Shown: positions 25,734 to 34,474, counted from the stretch's first letter. The stretch: 40,941 nucleotides of DNA from an uncultured Endozoicomonas sp. (GCA_900299555.1 OODV01000366.1:1-40941); one strand, 5' to 3'. Notes: generated from the sequence alone by a model not told the origin. Numbers and translations: made by a program.

Positions 25734-26714
25734 TCAAGCGCCCGCTTTGCGGATTTCTTCAACAATGGCAGACAGCTCTGCATTGTTTTTCTTCAGTTCC
25801 ACGTACATCGGCTCAACAGATTTTACGAAAGGTGTCTTGTCGATAGACATAAAGGTAACACCCATCTTTTCTTCTGCGTATTTGCGGTTCTTGTCTTCTG
25901 CCTCAGCCCACAGGTCTTTCATCTCCATGGAAGACTCAAGAGCCGCCTGCTTGAGTGCTTTCTGTTCGTCAGCGCTTAGCTTGTCCCAGGAAATCTTGCT
26001 GATGACCAGTACATCCGGGATCATGGCGTGTTCGCTGAAGCTGAACTGCTTGGCCACTTCACCGTGACGACTGGTCACAAAAGAGGTGATGTTGTTTTCA
26101 GCAGAATCCACAACCCCCTGATCCAGTGCGGTATACAGTTCACCGTATGCCAGTGGGGTTGGGGATGCACCCATATGCTGAACCATGCTGACCGCTGTCG
26201 GGCTTGGCTGAACACGTACTTTCATGCCTTTGAGGTCCGCAGGAGACTGAATCGGCTTCGCTGCGAAGAAGTTGCGGGAACCGGCATCGTAATACGTCAG
26301 ACCAATAAAGCCTTTATCTTCAGAAGAGGCCAGAATCTTTTCACCAATTTCACCCATGGTCACCTTATAGAAGTGGTCTCTATCCCGGAACAGGTAAGGC
26401 ATATTGAACGCAGAGTAGGTGGACTCAAAGGACTCCAGCTCACTGGCATTGGACTTCACCATGTCCAGGGCGCCAATTTGCAGCAGCTCTGTAGACTCAC
26501 GCTGTGTACCCAGGGTGGCATCAGGATAGATGCGAACCTTCAGGGAACCACCGCTGAGCTCTTTGGCACGCTTGGCCATGAACTGCATAGCTTCATGCAC
26601 CGGGTGATTCCGGTCATGGTTATGACTCAACTTCAGGGTAGCGGCAGATACAGAAGCACTGCAGGCCAGTACGGCGGTAGCAACGATACTACTAACCAGC
26701 TTATTGATTGCCAT
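25734..26714 (-). CDS. TRAP transporter solute-binding protein, DctP family
   Basis: 326 residues from ATG 26714 (AAAAGG upstream), which places a clean Sec signal at the start (MAINKLVSSIVATAVLACSASVSA, cleavage before ATLKLSH). A longer reading from 26753 lacks such a start. The periplasmic DctP fold is shown by LGTQRESTELLQIGALDM and the carboxylate-binding segment LKGMKVRVQPSPTAVSM with its conserved Arg, then AYGELYTALDQGVVDSAENN. It binds an organic acid for DctQM; the uronate operon next door and a shared ExuR-like operator point to D-glucuronate or a related uronate. It is divergent from dctQM, with 357 bp between. Confidence 0.88.
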   Translation of the reverse strand: MAINKLVSSIVATAVLACSASVSAATLKLSHNHDRNHPVHEAMQFMAKRAKELSGGSLKVRIYPDATLGTQRESTELLQIGALDMVKSNASELESFESTYSAFNMPYLFRDRDHFYKVTMGEIGEKILASSEDKGFIGLTYYDAGSRNFFAAKPIQSPADLKGMKVRVQPSPTAVSMVQHMGASPTPLAYGELYTALDQGVVDSAENNITSFVTSRHGEVAKQFSFSEHAMIPDVLVISKISWDKLSADEQKALKQAALESSMEMKDLWAEAEDKNRKYAEEKMGVTFMSIDKTPFVKSVEPMYVELKKNNAELSAIVEEIRKAGA

Positions 26715-27071
26715 TTGAGATAACCTTTTTGCTGTTTTTAAAAAATGGGGCAAAGCAGTTGTTATACCAATAAGCAGTAGGCTATCTCAGTCGGACCATC
26801 CAATAAAAGACAGAAGTTGTAAATCTCTGTGATATATTCCAATAGGTTGATCAATATCAAATAAACCGGGATGACTTGTTGCACAAGCATCTCCGTGCAC
26901 AAAAATACAGCAATACACTGAAATAAAAGAGGCTTTCTGCAATACTCATCTCTTTGACCTGCATCAACAAGACGACAGTAACTCTCTCCTATCATAGCGC
27001 TACACTCAATATTGGTCAGACCAGTTTGCCTTACCCCGGGCAAGTGGACAGGAAACAGGTAGAAAGCTGTC
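26715..27071. promoter_or_regulatory. Divergent dctP / dctQM regulatory region
   Basis: 357 bp holding promoters for both directions. It carries the ExuR-like operator at 26756-26774 close to dctP, and AATAGGTTGATC (26841-26852), which recurs in inverted orientation upstream of uxaC (25621-25632). AT-rich; no small gene or RNA recognised. Confidence 0.6.
26756..26774 (-). promoter_or_regulatory. ExuR-like operator upstream of dctP
   Basis: Minus-strand TTATTGGTATAACAACTG matches the recalled ExuR/UxuR consensus at 13 of 18 positions, with near-perfect dyad TTGTTATACCAA (26759-26770). The TGGTATAAC core would be an extended -10 about 45 bp upstream of the dctP start. Confidence 0.65.
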
Positions 27072-27554
27072 ATGCAAGCTCTCATTAATGTTGTAAACAG
27101 GTCATTAGCAGGCCTGGTGATTCTGTTATCGTGCTCGTTGGTTGCCTGCGTGGTATGGCAGGTTTTAAGTCGATACCTGCTGGGTGATCCAAGCACCATC
27201 ACCGATGAACTTGCCCGATATCTTTTCATGTGGACCGGCCTGATCGGTGCTGCCTACACTTCCGGCCAGAAAAAACACCTCGCTATTGACCTGCTGACCA
27301 TGAACCTGACCGGTACACGCAAACGCATCTCCGAGCTGTTCATTGAAGCCACTACCATCCTGTTCGCTTCGGTCATCATGATTTACGGTGGCGGCAAACT
27401 GTTCCTGAAAGTACTCGCCATGGGGCAGGTATCTCCAGCACTCGGTATGCCTATGGGCCTTGTCTATCTGGCGATCCCGGTATCCGGCGCACTGATTCTT
27501 TTTTACAGCGTTCTCAGCATCATGAATCTCCTCCGTGGCACGGCTGATGCCTGA
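27072..27554 (+). CDS. TRAP transporter small permease, DctQ family
   Basis: 160 residues with four predicted membrane helices, beginning LINVVNRSLAGLVILLSCSLVACVVWQVLSRYLL. The DctQ signature is DELARYLFMWTGLIGAAY (about 42-59), followed by the KKHLAIDLL element. It partners with DctM in the inner membrane. It precedes dctM by 120 bp on the same strand, and GGAAACAGGTAGAAAG lies before the ATG. Confidence 0.9.
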   Translation: MQALINVVNRSLAGLVILLSCSLVACVVWQVLSRYLLGDPSTITDELARYLFMWTGLIGAAYTSGQKKHLAIDLLTMNLTGTRKRISELFIEATTILFASVIMIYGGGKLFLKVLAMGQVSPALGMPMGLVYLAIPVSGALILFYSVLSIMNLLRGTADA

Positions 27555-27674
27555 TGGATGAACAACTCTGAATCGTATTAAGCAGCTTTTCAGCGTCTCA
27601 TCACGCTGGCACTGATCACTGAACAATGCGGGTATCAATAGTCCCGGCATTATCATAAAAACTGGAGAAACATC

Positions 27675-28973
27675 GTGGATTGGCTTTCAATACTTGCCCT
27701 GTTTGGCACCTTCGCCGTCCTGCTGGCATTAGGGGTGCCCATCTCTTTTGCTATTGCCCTGTCCAGCCTTGCATCCATACTGCTGGCACTGCCTTTTGAA
27801 CCTGCCATTGCCGTTATTGCCCAAAAGATGGCTACCGGTCTTGATAACTTTGCCCTACTGGCTATTCCTTTCTTTATTCTGGCGGGCAACATTATGAATA
27901 ATGGCGGTATCGCATCCCGTCTTATCAACTTTGCCCAGATTCTTACAGGCCGCCTGCCAGGGTCTCTGGCCCACTGTAACGTAATGGCCAACATGTTGTT
28001 TGGCGCCATCTCCGGTTCTGCGGTAGCTTCTGCAGCGGCCATTGGTGGTGTAATGTCGCCTATTCAGAAGAGCAAGGGCTACGATTCAGCTTACTCTGCA
28101 GCGGTGAACATTGCCTCCTGCCCAACGGGTCTGTTGATTCCCCCCAGTAACACCCTGATCGTTTACTCCCTGGTCAGTGGCGGTACTTCCATTGCAGCAC
28201 TGTTCCTGGCTGGTTACCTGCCAGGTATTCTGATGGGACTCGGCATCATGACCGTTGCCGGCATTATTGCCAAGCGTCGTGGTTACCCGGTAGAAGTCCG
28301 TCCCACTTTCCGACAGTTTCTGAAAGTTACATGGGAAGCGGTACCAAGCCTGTTCCTGGTATTCCTGATCATGGGCGGTATTATTGGTGGTATCTTCACA
28401 GCAACTGAAGCTTCAGGTATTGCGGTCGTCTATACGCTGGTACTGGCTATTTTCTTTTATAAAGAAGTGTCATTGAAAGACCTGCCAAAAATCATCCTGG
28501 ACTCCGCCATCACCACCGCCATCGTCCTTCTGCTGATCGGTGCATCCATGGGGATGTCCTGGGCCATGACCAATGCTGATATTCCTTATATGGTGTCTGA
28601 TGCACTGCTGGCACTGTCGGATAACCCAACCGTTATCATGCTGACCATCACCCTGATCCTGCTGCTGGTTGGTACCTTTATGGACATGACACCGGCCATG
28701 CTGATCTTTACCCCAATCCTGCTGCCAGTAGCGCTGGATCTGGGCATTGATCCAATTCACTTTGGCATCATGATGACCTTCAACCTCTGTATCGGTATCT
28801 GTACACCACCGGTAGGTAGTGCTCTGTTTGTGGGCTGTTCGGTCAGTGGCGTCCAGATTGCTGATGCCATTAAAAACATCCTGCCTTTCTACGCAGTGCT
28901 CTTTATCACCCTGCTGCTGGTTACCTTTATTCCAGACATCAGCCTGATACTGCCACGCCTGTTTGGTTTTTAA
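27675..28973 (+). CDS. TRAP transporter large permease, DctM family
   Basis: 432 residues, about 12 membrane helices. Typical DctM segments: LGVPISFAIALSSLASIL, FALLAIPFFILAGNIMNNGGIA, GAISGSAVASAAAIGGVM and GTFMDMTPAMLIFTPILLPVA. It starts at a GTG with CTGGAGAAA upstream. It forms the Na+-driven channel component of the uptake system with DctQ and DctP. The 120-bp gap from dctQ is longer than usual, but no other promoter is evident. Confidence 0.92.
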   Translation: MDWLSILALFGTFAVLLALGVPISFAIALSSLASILLALPFEPAIAVIAQKMATGLDNFALLAIPFFILAGNIMNNGGIASRLINFAQILTGRLPGSLAHCNVMANMLFGAISGSAVASAAAIGGVMSPIQKSKGYDSAYSAAVNIASCPTGLLIPPSNTLIVYSLVSGGTSIAALFLAGYLPGILMGLGIMTVAGIIAKRRGYPVEVRPTFRQFLKVTWEAVPSLFLVFLIMGGIIGGIFTATEASGIAVVYTLVLAIFFYKEVSLKDLPKIILDSAITTAIVLLLIGASMGMSWAMTNADIPYMVSDALLALSDNPTVIMLTITLILLLVGTFMDMTPAMLIFTPILLPVALDLGIDPIHFGIMMTFNLCIGICTPPVGSALFVGCSVSGVQIADAIKNILPFYAVLFITLLLVTFIPDISLILPRLFGF

Positions 28974-28984
28974 GCTTGATTAAC

Positions 28985-29018
28985 GGTTGCAGAATGCTCA
29001 CCTGAAGATTCTGCAACC
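28985..29018 (+). other. Hairpin after dctM
   Basis: GGTTGCAGAAT (28985-28995) pairs perfectly with ATTCTGCAACC (29008-29018). It begins 12 bp past the dctM stop but is followed by an A-rich stretch, not T, so it may stabilise the mRNA end rather than act as a classical terminator. Confidence 0.6.
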
Positions 29019-29196
29019 AAACAGCAATAAAAAATCAATTAAATCAAAGTGAGCAATCACGTAACAAAAACATCCTGCCACAGAAATATTTTATTAATTC
29101 AATTGCAGCCCAGGATAATCAAAATAAACACAGAAATTGTTATTCAATCAATTGAAGCTCATTAAAAAAAGTAAGTCGATTAATTAAGGGGAAGTA

Positions 29197-31299
29197 ATGA
29201 AACACGCTCTATTAAGAGTTGCGCCCTTGGCTCTCGCCATTGCACTGGCCGGCTGTGATTCTGACAGTAATGATGATAATGACCAAATTTTCACCCAGCC
29301 TGAAATAACCTCTCAGACAAAGCCTGTCCTCTCCATATCCGGCTATTCGTTTAAAGACTCCAACGGTAACGGTACTCTGGAACCCTATGAAGACTGGCGC
29401 CTTAGCAGTGAAGAGCGAGCGGCGGACCTGACTTCACGTATGACGCTGACAGAAAAGGCCGGCATGATGTTGATTGATACATTAAATGCGGACTTTGGTG
29501 GTTCTCCATCAGAGTTGGCCAATAAATATATCAATCAAGAATATATGACCCGTTTTATCTTCCGTAATTCTATTGTTGAAACACCGGTTGAAGTTGAAAA
29601 TTCCAGTCCAATGTCAGGCCAGCAATTAACGGCCCGCCAAGCTGCTGAATTTATGAACACGGTTCAGCTAATGGCAGAAGAGACACGACTTGGTATTCCT
29701 CTGCTATTTAAATCTAATGCCCGTAACCATATCGATCCTGATGCCAGAGCTGGTATTAACGTTTCTGCCGGATCATTTTCCAGCTGGCCAAAAGAGGCAG
29801 GGCTAGCCGCTACCGGCGATATGGCGTTAATCAAAGAATTTGCTGAAACCATGAACGCAGAGTGGACCGCTATCGGCCTTCGAAGCATGTATGGTTACAT
29901 GATGGACTTGGCGACCGAACCCAGATGGTATCGAGTCCATGAAACCTTTACGGAAGACGCGGACCTGGCTTCCGATATTCTGTACTCACTGGTTACAGGA
30001 CTTCAGGGCGACCGTATTGATGAAAACAGTATTGCTCTGACCATCAAACACTTCCCTGGTGGTGGGCCACAGGAAGGTGGTGCTGACCCTCATTATGACT
30101 TTGGTAAAAACCAGGTCTATCCTGCCGGCATGTTCGACTATCACATGAAGCCATTCAAAGCCGCAATTGCTGCTGGTGCGACATCAATAATGCCTTATTA
30201 TGGGATTCCGGTTGATCAGGGTTATGGGATTCAACTGGCAGGCGAAGATCAGCCAAGAGATGTCGGCATGGCGTTTTCAAAAGGGATTGTCTCTGATCTG
30301 CTAAGGGGTGAGCTGGGCTTCAGTGGCTATGTCAATTCCGATACTGGAATTATTGGGGATCGGGCCTGGGGGCTTGAAGACCTGACGGTTGAAGAGCAGA
30401 TTGTTCTCTCTATTGATGCAGGCACCGATGTTCTATCCGGCTTCAACCAAAATGCCACTATCAAAGGTCTGGTTGATAAGGGCCGGATCTCCGAAGAGCG
30501 GATAGACCTCTCCGTTAAACGCCTGTTAAAAGAGCAGTTTGAACTTGCTCTGTTCGAGAACCCTTATGTTGATCCGGCTTATGCTGAACAGCTGATTGGC
30601 AGTGGCAAACTGCAAGAGAAAGCAGATCTTGCTCAGCGTAAGTCTATCGTGTTGCTGCAGAATGAAAACAATACGCTGCCTTTACCAACCCCTACCGCTG
30701 AAAAGCCCGTTTCCCTCTATACCATGGGTATGAATGCTGAAATAGCCAACGATAACCAGTGGGGCTTCACTATTGTCAACGGTGATGCCGGTGACGTCAG
30801 ACCAACAGCTGTGGACTCCGATTACGCATTGATACGTGTCAGCGTCAGCAATAAAGGCGCACTGGAAGCCAACCCTGAGCTTTACTTTGGCGGTGCACTG
30901 CCTGCTGAAATGGACATCCTTGCATTCTCTGAGATGCCAGGCACCTCTTCCTGGGAAATAACTCCAAGTCTTGAAAATATTCAGGCTGTCATGAATGAAG
31001 TGGGTGCAGAGAAAACTATTCTGTCCATCTACTTCCGTTACCCTTATGTGCTTGATGAAGCCAGCGGTATGAAAAATGCCGGTGGTATCCTGGCGACTTA
31101 TGGTGTTACTGATGCTGCGGTTCTGGATATTGTTTCCGGACAATTTAACCCTCAGGGAAAACTGCCAGTATCATTGGCAAACAATGCTGATGCCATTAAA
31201 ACTCAGGATTCTGATGCTCCGGGTTATCCTGAAAACGACACTCTCTTCCCATTTGGTCATGGCTTAAGTTATGACCTGAAATCCGAAGTTGACTATTAA
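29197..31299 (+). CDS. Glycoside hydrolase family 3 lipoprotein
   Basis: 700 residues. A lipoprotein signal (MKHALLRVAPLALAIALAGC, lipobox LAGC, Cys20) is followed by a Ser/Asp/Asn linker. FKDSNGNGTLEPYEDW is a short EF-hand-like calcium loop seen in this GH3 subgroup. The GH3 N-domain has MTLTEKAGMM, IKHFPGGGPQEGGADPHYDFG and the nucleophile region GFSGYVNSDTGIIGD, with D382 the likely nucleophile. The C-domain follows (KSIVLLQNENNTLPLP...FPFGHGLSY). It would cleave beta-glycosides in the periplasm or at the outer membrane. The uronate genes beside it suggest it releases glucuronate or a glycoside from host or algal polymers; the substrate itself cannot be read. Confidence 0.85.
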   Translation: MKHALLRVAPLALAIALAGCDSDSNDDNDQIFTQPEITSQTKPVLSISGYSFKDSNGNGTLEPYEDWRLSSEERAADLTSRMTLTEKAGMMLIDTLNADFGGSPSELANKYINQEYMTRFIFRNSIVETPVEVENSSPMSGQQLTARQAAEFMNTVQLMAEETRLGIPLLFKSNARNHIDPDARAGINVSAGSFSSWPKEAGLAATGDMALIKEFAETMNAEWTAIGLRSMYGYMMDLATEPRWYRVHETFTEDADLASDILYSLVTGLQGDRIDENSIALTIKHFPGGGPQEGGADPHYDFGKNQVYPAGMFDYHMKPFKAAIAAGATSIMPYYGIPVDQGYGIQLAGEDQPRDVGMAFSKGIVSDLLRGELGFSGYVNSDTGIIGDRAWGLEDLTVEEQIVLSIDAGTDVLSGFNQNATIKGLVDKGRISEERIDLSVKRLLKEQFELALFENPYVDPAYAEQLIGSGKLQEKADLAQRKSIVLLQNENNTLPLPTPTAEKPVSLYTMGMNAEIANDNQWGFTIVNGDAGDVRPTAVDSDYALIRVSVSNKGALEANPELYFGGALPAEMDILAFSEMPGTSSWEITPSLENIQAVMNEVGAEKTILSIYFRYPYVLDEASGMKNAGGILATYGVTDAAVLDIVSGQFNPQGKLPVSLANNADAIKTQDSDAPGYPENDTLFPFGHGLSYDLKSEVDY

Positions 31300-31309
31300 T
31301 AGCTCCTTA

Positions 31310-31337
31310 ATAAGAGAAGCCTTATGGCTTCTCTTAT
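31310..31337 (+). terminator. Hairpin terminator after the GH3 gene
   Basis: ATAAGAGAAGCC (31310-31321) and GGCTTCTCTTAT (31326-31337) form a perfect 12-bp stem with a TTAT loop, starting 11 bp past the GH3 stop. The trailing T-run is poor (CTTCG), so efficiency is uncertain. Confidence 0.65.
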
Positions 31338-31468
31338 CTTCGTAGAAATACCACATATCAAAGTCTTCAGTAGTCACCGCATAATAAACGACGAAATTAT
31401 TTTAAATAACAATTCAGCCTGGTATTGCCCTGCAAACCAATAAGCTGATAACTCATAGAGAAACAGTG

Positions 31469-31981
31469 ATGTTTATTGCGCAACTGGTTGGCGGAGCTGC
31501 CTTTTTAATCGGCATCATGGCCTTCTGGCAAAAAGATGATGTGAAATTTCGCTACCAAATGACGGGTTACTGCTTCGTTATGGCTCTCCACTTTTTCCTG
31601 TTGGGAGCAACTGTTGCAGCAATAGGGGCTCTCATTAATGGCCTGCGAAGCTATGCATCGATTAAAAGCCAGTCAAAAGCACTGATGGTGGTTTTCATTG
31701 TGCTGCTCATCTGTCTCACACTTCCCAATGTTGAGCAGTGGTATAAAGTACCCACTATTATTGGTTCTGCCATTGCTACCTGGGCACTGTTCTCAACGCA
31801 AGGCATCCAGTTACGTGTTCTTATTTTATTAAATTCGTTCTGCTGGTTGATTCATAACCTGTTAGCTGGCTCTATTGGTGGCAGTTTGATTGAAGCCACT
31901 TTTGTAGTAACCAACACCCTGACGATCTATCATTTATACAAACAAACATTAACAGTACAAACATCTAAGGCAAGTATTTAG
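31469..31981 (+). CDS. ygjV: YgjV family inner membrane protein
   Basis: 170 residues from ATG 31469 (a GTG directly before it is also possible), with about five to six hydrophobic helices. Family-like features: FLIGIMAFWQKDDVKFRYQM, ALHFFLLGATVAAIGALINGLRSY and ATWALFSTQGIQLRVLIL. E. coli YgjV (about 183 residues) is encoded next to uxaCA-exuT-exuR, and here it again lies beside uronate genes, which supports the identification and hints at a functional tie that has not been defined. Function unknown. Confidence 0.75.
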   Translation: MFIAQLVGGAAFLIGIMAFWQKDDVKFRYQMTGYCFVMALHFFLLGATVAAIGALINGLRSYASIKSQSKALMVVFIVLLICLTLPNVEQWYKVPTIIGSAIATWALFSTQGIQLRVLILLNSFCWLIHNLLAGSIGGSLIEATFVVTNTLTIYHLYKQTLTVQTSKASI

Positions 31982-32193
31982 GGCCTGTTGAAGCTGCTAT
32001 TGCTTTGACTGCGCACCCCGGACATATGATTTACCCAAGCTCCCGGAATCGTAATTATGTCAACAGAGCCTGAGAAACCGGCACTTTTACCCTGTCCACT
32101 GATTTCTGCACCTGTGGCCTGAGTCTTATCACTTATGTGCAGAGTATAGCGGGCTGATTCTTAAATACATTGAACGATGTAAAAGGAAGTAAT

Positions 32194-32562
32194 ATGCATA
32201 AGCTTGAATGGGATAATACACAAATCCCACATCAATTATGGATTGAAAGAACCGATCAAGGCCGTACTAAATTGTGCATGTCGGTGGTAAAGGACCTTGA
32301 GCCAGAGCAACTTCATCTGGAATTAAATTCCGCGCCATCCAATGTCATTGAAGCCTGGCAAGGTAAAGCGGTTCCTGTATCCAGTGAATATCAGGATGAC
32401 CATCTGTATTCTCAGGTTCGTTGTCTGATGACGCTGATGGAAGGCTGTGTTCTCTGGATGGTGAATCACATTCAACTACCCGATGGCAATAAAATGTCAG
32501 CGGATAAATTAGTGTTAGTTCCGCACATGAAAGAATTAAACAGTAAGCTGGCTCCTGGCTGA
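32194..32562 (+). CDS. Hypothetical protein
   Basis: 122 residues from ATG 32194, with AAAAGGAAG 3 bp upstream; an earlier in-frame TTG (32170) lacks a signal. Soluble alpha/beta composition (LEWDNTQIPHQLWIERTD..., CLMTLMEGCVLWMVNHIQLPDG), no signal peptide, no motif I recognise. It sits between ygjV and the IS remnant. Confidence 0.6.
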   Translation: MHKLEWDNTQIPHQLWIERTDQGRTKLCMSVVKDLEPEQLHLELNSAPSNVIEAWQGKAVPVSSEYQDDHLYSQVRCLMTLMEGCVLWMVNHIQLPDGNKMSADKLVLVPHMKELNSKLAPG

Positions 32563-32706
32563 ATACAATCGTTATAAACCCACCGCCTTTCAAAATTCCG
32601 TGCTGTAGTCAGCGATTAATATCCAGACTGAGCAATGTCAGGATGATGTGCGGCAGTAGTTATGGACACCTCCATAAGAGAGTAAAATCACTCTTTGAGG
32701 TGACCA

Positions 32707-32991
32707 ATAACTACCAGGAAAAAAAGAAAATTCCACTCCCCGGAATTCAAAGCTGAAGCATTGAAACTTGCTGAGAAAACCAGCGTTCCCTCTGCTGCAA
32801 AAGAGCCTGGCTTGAAAGAATCTCAACTCTATACCTGGTGCACTGCTGCCAACCGGAACAAAACGGTCAGTGAACGCGAATCAGCATTAACCACTGAAAA
32901 TGCCAGGCTTAAGCGACATTCAGCTAAGCAGGCAGAGGCACTTGAAATCGTAAAAAAGGCGGCCACCTACTTCGCGAAGAATCAAAAATAG
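32707..32991 (+). pseudogene. IS3-family transposase OrfA remnant
   Basis: The frame encodes RKKRKFHSPEFKAEALKL...ESQLYTWCTAANRN and a leucine-zipper-like ENARLKRHSAKQAEALEIVKKA, typical of the OrfA helix-turn-helix and coiled coil. The expected ATG is ATA (32707), so no proper start remains. Confidence 0.75.
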
Positions 32992-32999
32992 AGCGTTTC

Positions 33000-33641
33000 C
33001 GCTTTTTCCCTTGTTGTCTCAAAACGATACAGGCCAGCATGAAACGGCAGGAGCTTGTCACCAAAGCGGCAAGGAAGTTTAAAGTGACAACCGATAGCAA
33101 GCACTCATTGTCCATTGCACCTGACTTACTGAAGCGTGATTTTTCGACGACAAAACCTAATCAGAAGTGGGCAGGTGACATCACTTACCTACACACGACA
33201 GAAGGTTAGCTATATCTGGCCGTCGTCATCGACCTGTTCTCTCGCAAAATCATCGGCTGGTCGATGGACACCATCATGAAATCGAACCTGGTCTGCAATG
33301 CATTGAATGTGGCTCTATGGCGTCGAAAATTTCCCAAAGGCGCAATCTTCCATAGCGATAGAGGTAGTCAGTATTGCTCAGACGCTTTTCGAAATATCCT
33401 CTGCGAAAATGGATTACAACAAAGTATGAGTCGTAAAGGTGACTGTTGGGATAATGCCTGTGTTGAAAGCTTCTTTCATTCTTTGAAAGTTGAGGCAGAG
33501 CTTCATGAGCCAATGATGAATCGAGATCAGATGCGTAAGGCAATATTTGAATACATCGAAGTTGATTATAATCGGACAAGTTGGCACAGTTCTTAGGGAT
33601 ATGTGAGTCCTAAAAAATATGAGCTGGCAGAAGTAGCTTAA
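33000..33641 (+). pseudogene. IS3-family DDE transposase OrfB remnant
   Basis: The rve domain is recognisable: QKWAGDITYLHTTEG (first Asp), HSDRGSQYCSDAF (second Asp) and GDCWDNACVESFFHSLKVEAE (Glu). TAG codons interrupt it at 33207-33209 (normally Trp in EGWLYLAV) and 33594-33596 (normally Leu in HSSLGY). About 80 residues of the N-terminal part are missing. It is non-functional. Confidence 0.8.
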
Positions 33642-33772
33642 CCCGGTGTCCATTTTTACTGCTTCAGATCACTTCATATACTTATCCTCATGCCGACTGG
33701 CATATGGAACTTCTTACTGATCAATGCGTCAAAAATAGTGAAGCACAGGCAATTTAGATCAGGAGTACCAAT

Positions 33773-34474
33773 ATGGATTCAATCAGCCCCCCCTTAAGGT
33801 CCAGCACCGAAATGCTTTCTTCTCCTGACCCTCTGGATTTGAGTTCTTCTACCGAGGTCAGCCAATATCAAAATACTGGAACCAGAAGGCCAGAAAAAAG
33901 CCTGTTGCAATGGGAGGTTGCAGCACCGTCTACCAACATGCCCGCATATCTCACAAATCCTGAAAACTGTCAGATTAAAGCGTTATTTGGCAAGATCAAT
34001 GACCGGCTCGGTGTTATGAAAGAGGTGGCTGCCTGGAAAAGTATCAATAACAAACCTACGGAGGACCTGGAGCAGGAAAAAAGAGTATTGGCTGCTGCGC
34101 AGCAAATGGCCATTGAACATAAAATCGACCCGAAAACTTGGGAAGTGTTTATTCAAGCCCAAATGGATGCGGCAAAAGAGATCCAGGATAATTACCGGTC
34201 GCAATGGCAGGAAAATAACGAAAAGCCTCCGACAGGCTGCAGATCAATCGAGCAAAGCAGGAAGGACATTGCTGATATTGGCAAAGAGATCTTATCGCTG
34301 ATGGCGAATAGTCTTACGTCACAGCTGAAAGTTGAGGAGGCTCGAGATTTATTTATTGACTCCCTTACTACCGAGAAACTATCTGATACGACAAAGGAAA
34401 ATCTTTTTAAAGCGTTGGCCGATGTGCGATTAGCTCCTGATACAGTAATGGTTGGCCATGTAGTTGTTCCATAA
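33773..34474 (+). CDS. AroQ-gamma-type chorismate mutase with non-Sec N-terminal extension
   Basis: 233 residues. Residues 70-145 match the secreted (gamma) AroQ chorismate mutase class: LFGKINDRLGVMKEVAAWKSINNKPTEDLEQEKRVL...KIDPKTWEVFIQAQMDAAKEIQ. Catalytic residues by comparison with E. coli CM: R78 (R28), K89 (K39), D98 (D48), E102 (E52) and Q138 (Q88) are kept, while the positions of R51 and S84 are Q101 and A134. The helical second half typical of the gamma class follows. Family members normally have a Sec signal; here the first about 65 residues are Ser/Thr/Pro-rich and polar (MDSISPPLRSSTEMLSSPDP...), with no hydrophobic stretch. It has no neighbouring aromatic biosynthesis gene. AGGAGTACCAAT precedes the ATG. 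It may be a cytoplasmic enzyme or a type III-like exported effector. Confidence 0.75.
   Translation: MDSISPPLRSSTEMLSSPDPLDLSSSTEVSQYQNTGTRRPEKSLLQWEVAAPSTNMPAYLTNPENCQIKALFGKINDRLGVMKEVAAWKSINNKPTEDLEQEKRVLAAAQQMAIEHKIDPKTWEVFIQAQMDAAKEIQDNYRSQWQENNEKPPTGCRSIEQSRKDIADIGKEILSLMANSLTSQLKVEEARDLFIDSLTTEKLSDTTKENLFKALADVRLAPDTVMVGHVVVP

Larger units (their letters stand above)
32644..33671 (+). mobile_element. Degenerate IS3-family insertion sequence
   Basis: 1,028 bp bounded by 27-bp terminal inverted repeats that agree at 21 positions: left 32644-32670 (TGATGTGCGGCAGTAG...TGGACACC) and right 33645-33671 (reverse complement TGATCTGAAGCAGTAA...TGGACACC). The TGAT start and internal TGGACACC are typical of IS3/IS150-group ends. 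Flanking triplets are GGA and CTT, so no target duplication survives. It is about 200 bp shorter than intact relatives, and both reading frames are broken. Confidence 0.85.

Noticed and set aside
31981-32070. Imperfect terminal repeats GGGCCTGTTGA / TCAACAGAGCC that could bound a 90-bp MITE; GGCTCTGTTGA also occurs at 17086-17096
   Set aside because: Only 9 of 11 bases pair, no target duplication is visible, and the 17086 match lies in an ordinary intergenic site, so chance is a sufficient explanation.
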